From a virus, in the IMG/VR virus record IMGVR_UViG_3300008113_000041, positions 1-64,000 of that record: a stretch of DNA of 64,000 nucleotides; one strand, given 5' to 3'. The notes below the pieces were generated by a model, which was not told where the DNA came from, did not search any database, and was given only the letters and a program-made list of their open reading frames with translations. Positions 63,888 to 64,000 of this stretch are shown one piece after another. A program made the translations under genes and the position numbers. The first letter of the stretch is position 1. Each line of letters begins with the position of its first letter.

Positions 63888-64000
63888 AGTAATTGCTGAG
63901 AACATGGGAATGCGTCCTGTTATTGTTCCGTTTGCTAAGGCAATCAAAGATGAAGCAACAAAACTAGGACTTTCTAAAGATACAAAACCAGATTTATATC
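63823..64000 (+). CDS. P-loop deoxynucleotide kinase-like protein, partial
   Basis: The first 59 residues are visible before the window ends. MIVIMLGGKARVGKTTAANIL carries a Walker A motif (GGKARVGKT) at the very N-terminus, as in deoxynucleoside monophosphate kinases of phages, and the following IVPFAKAIKDEATKLGLSKDT fits the FAxxLKxxxxxL line of T4-type dNMP kinases. It would phosphorylate dNMPs, working with ThyX, the deaminase and dUTPase. ATAGGAGACTAAAGA precedes the ATG. Overlaps the preceding gene by 65 bases. Confidence 0.75.
   Translation, partial: MIVIMLGGKARVGKTTAANILKVIAENMGMRPVIVPFAKAIKDEATKLGLSKDTKPDLY

Noticed and set aside
1-64000. Lysogeny module, CRISPR array or insertion sequence
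   Set aside because: No integrase, repressor, regularly spaced repeats, or transposase was seen on either strand.

Overview
The window is almost wall-to-wall phage DNA with every recognised gene on the + strand. The core set is that of a T7-type podovirus: single-subunit RNA polymerase, ssDNA-binding protein, primase-helicase and family-A DNA polymerase, portal, scaffold, capsid, tail tubular proteins A and B, T7-type fibre, and a small and large maturase/terminase pair. It is much larger than T7 and has its own nucleotide genes: B12-dependent (class II) ribonucleotide reductase, dUTPase, ThyX, a CMP/dCMP deaminase-like protein and a P-loop dNMP-kinase-like gene that runs off the right edge. 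No integrase, repressor or CRISPR array was seen, so a lytic phage is inferred. The host is unknown; a lipobox protein suggests a Gram-negative cell and the class II reductase one that has cobalamin.

Layout. 1-5.4 kb: end of the DNA-metabolism block (exonuclease, dUTPase, ribonucleotide reductase) and small genes. 5.4-19.2 kb: portal, scaffold, capsid, a strong terminator just after the capsid gene (the place of T7 T-phi), tail tube genes, two fibre-like proteins, holin-like and lipoprotein genes, and several tiny, very basic proteins. 19.2-21.5 kb: small membrane protein, small terminase, an unusually GC-rich stretch that folds into many hairpins, then large terminase. 21.5-41.2 kb: internal virion protein genes, including proteins of 1815 and 4148 residues that together carry three HExxH metallopeptidase motifs. 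41.2-53.1 kb: terminator, phage promoter and structured leader, then about forty small genes, mostly of unknown function, with five tRNA genes and one odd tRNA-like cloverleaf. 53.1-64 kb: RNA polymerase, phosphoesterase, SSB, RusA, ThyX, deaminase, primase-helicase, DNA polymerase, small membrane protein.

How it works together. Six copies of TTGGGGCTATAGA (1459, 25978, 41203, 47408, 56947, 63604) have the form of T7-type promoters and are the likely targets of the polymerase encoded at 53.1 kb. The small-gene region is GC-richer, especially at 41.4-44 kb, and favours codons such as CGT, CTT and AAG. The virion and replication genes are AT-rich and favour AGA, TTA, CAA, AAA and ATA, which are exactly the codons read by the five tRNAs. 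Four of the tRNA or tRNA-like units have a hairpin just upstream.

The best candidates for something undescribed are the structured RNA in front of the large terminase gene (19573-19785), the giant multi-peptidase virion proteins, the hairpin-tRNA units, and the structured leader at 41.2-41.7 kb.
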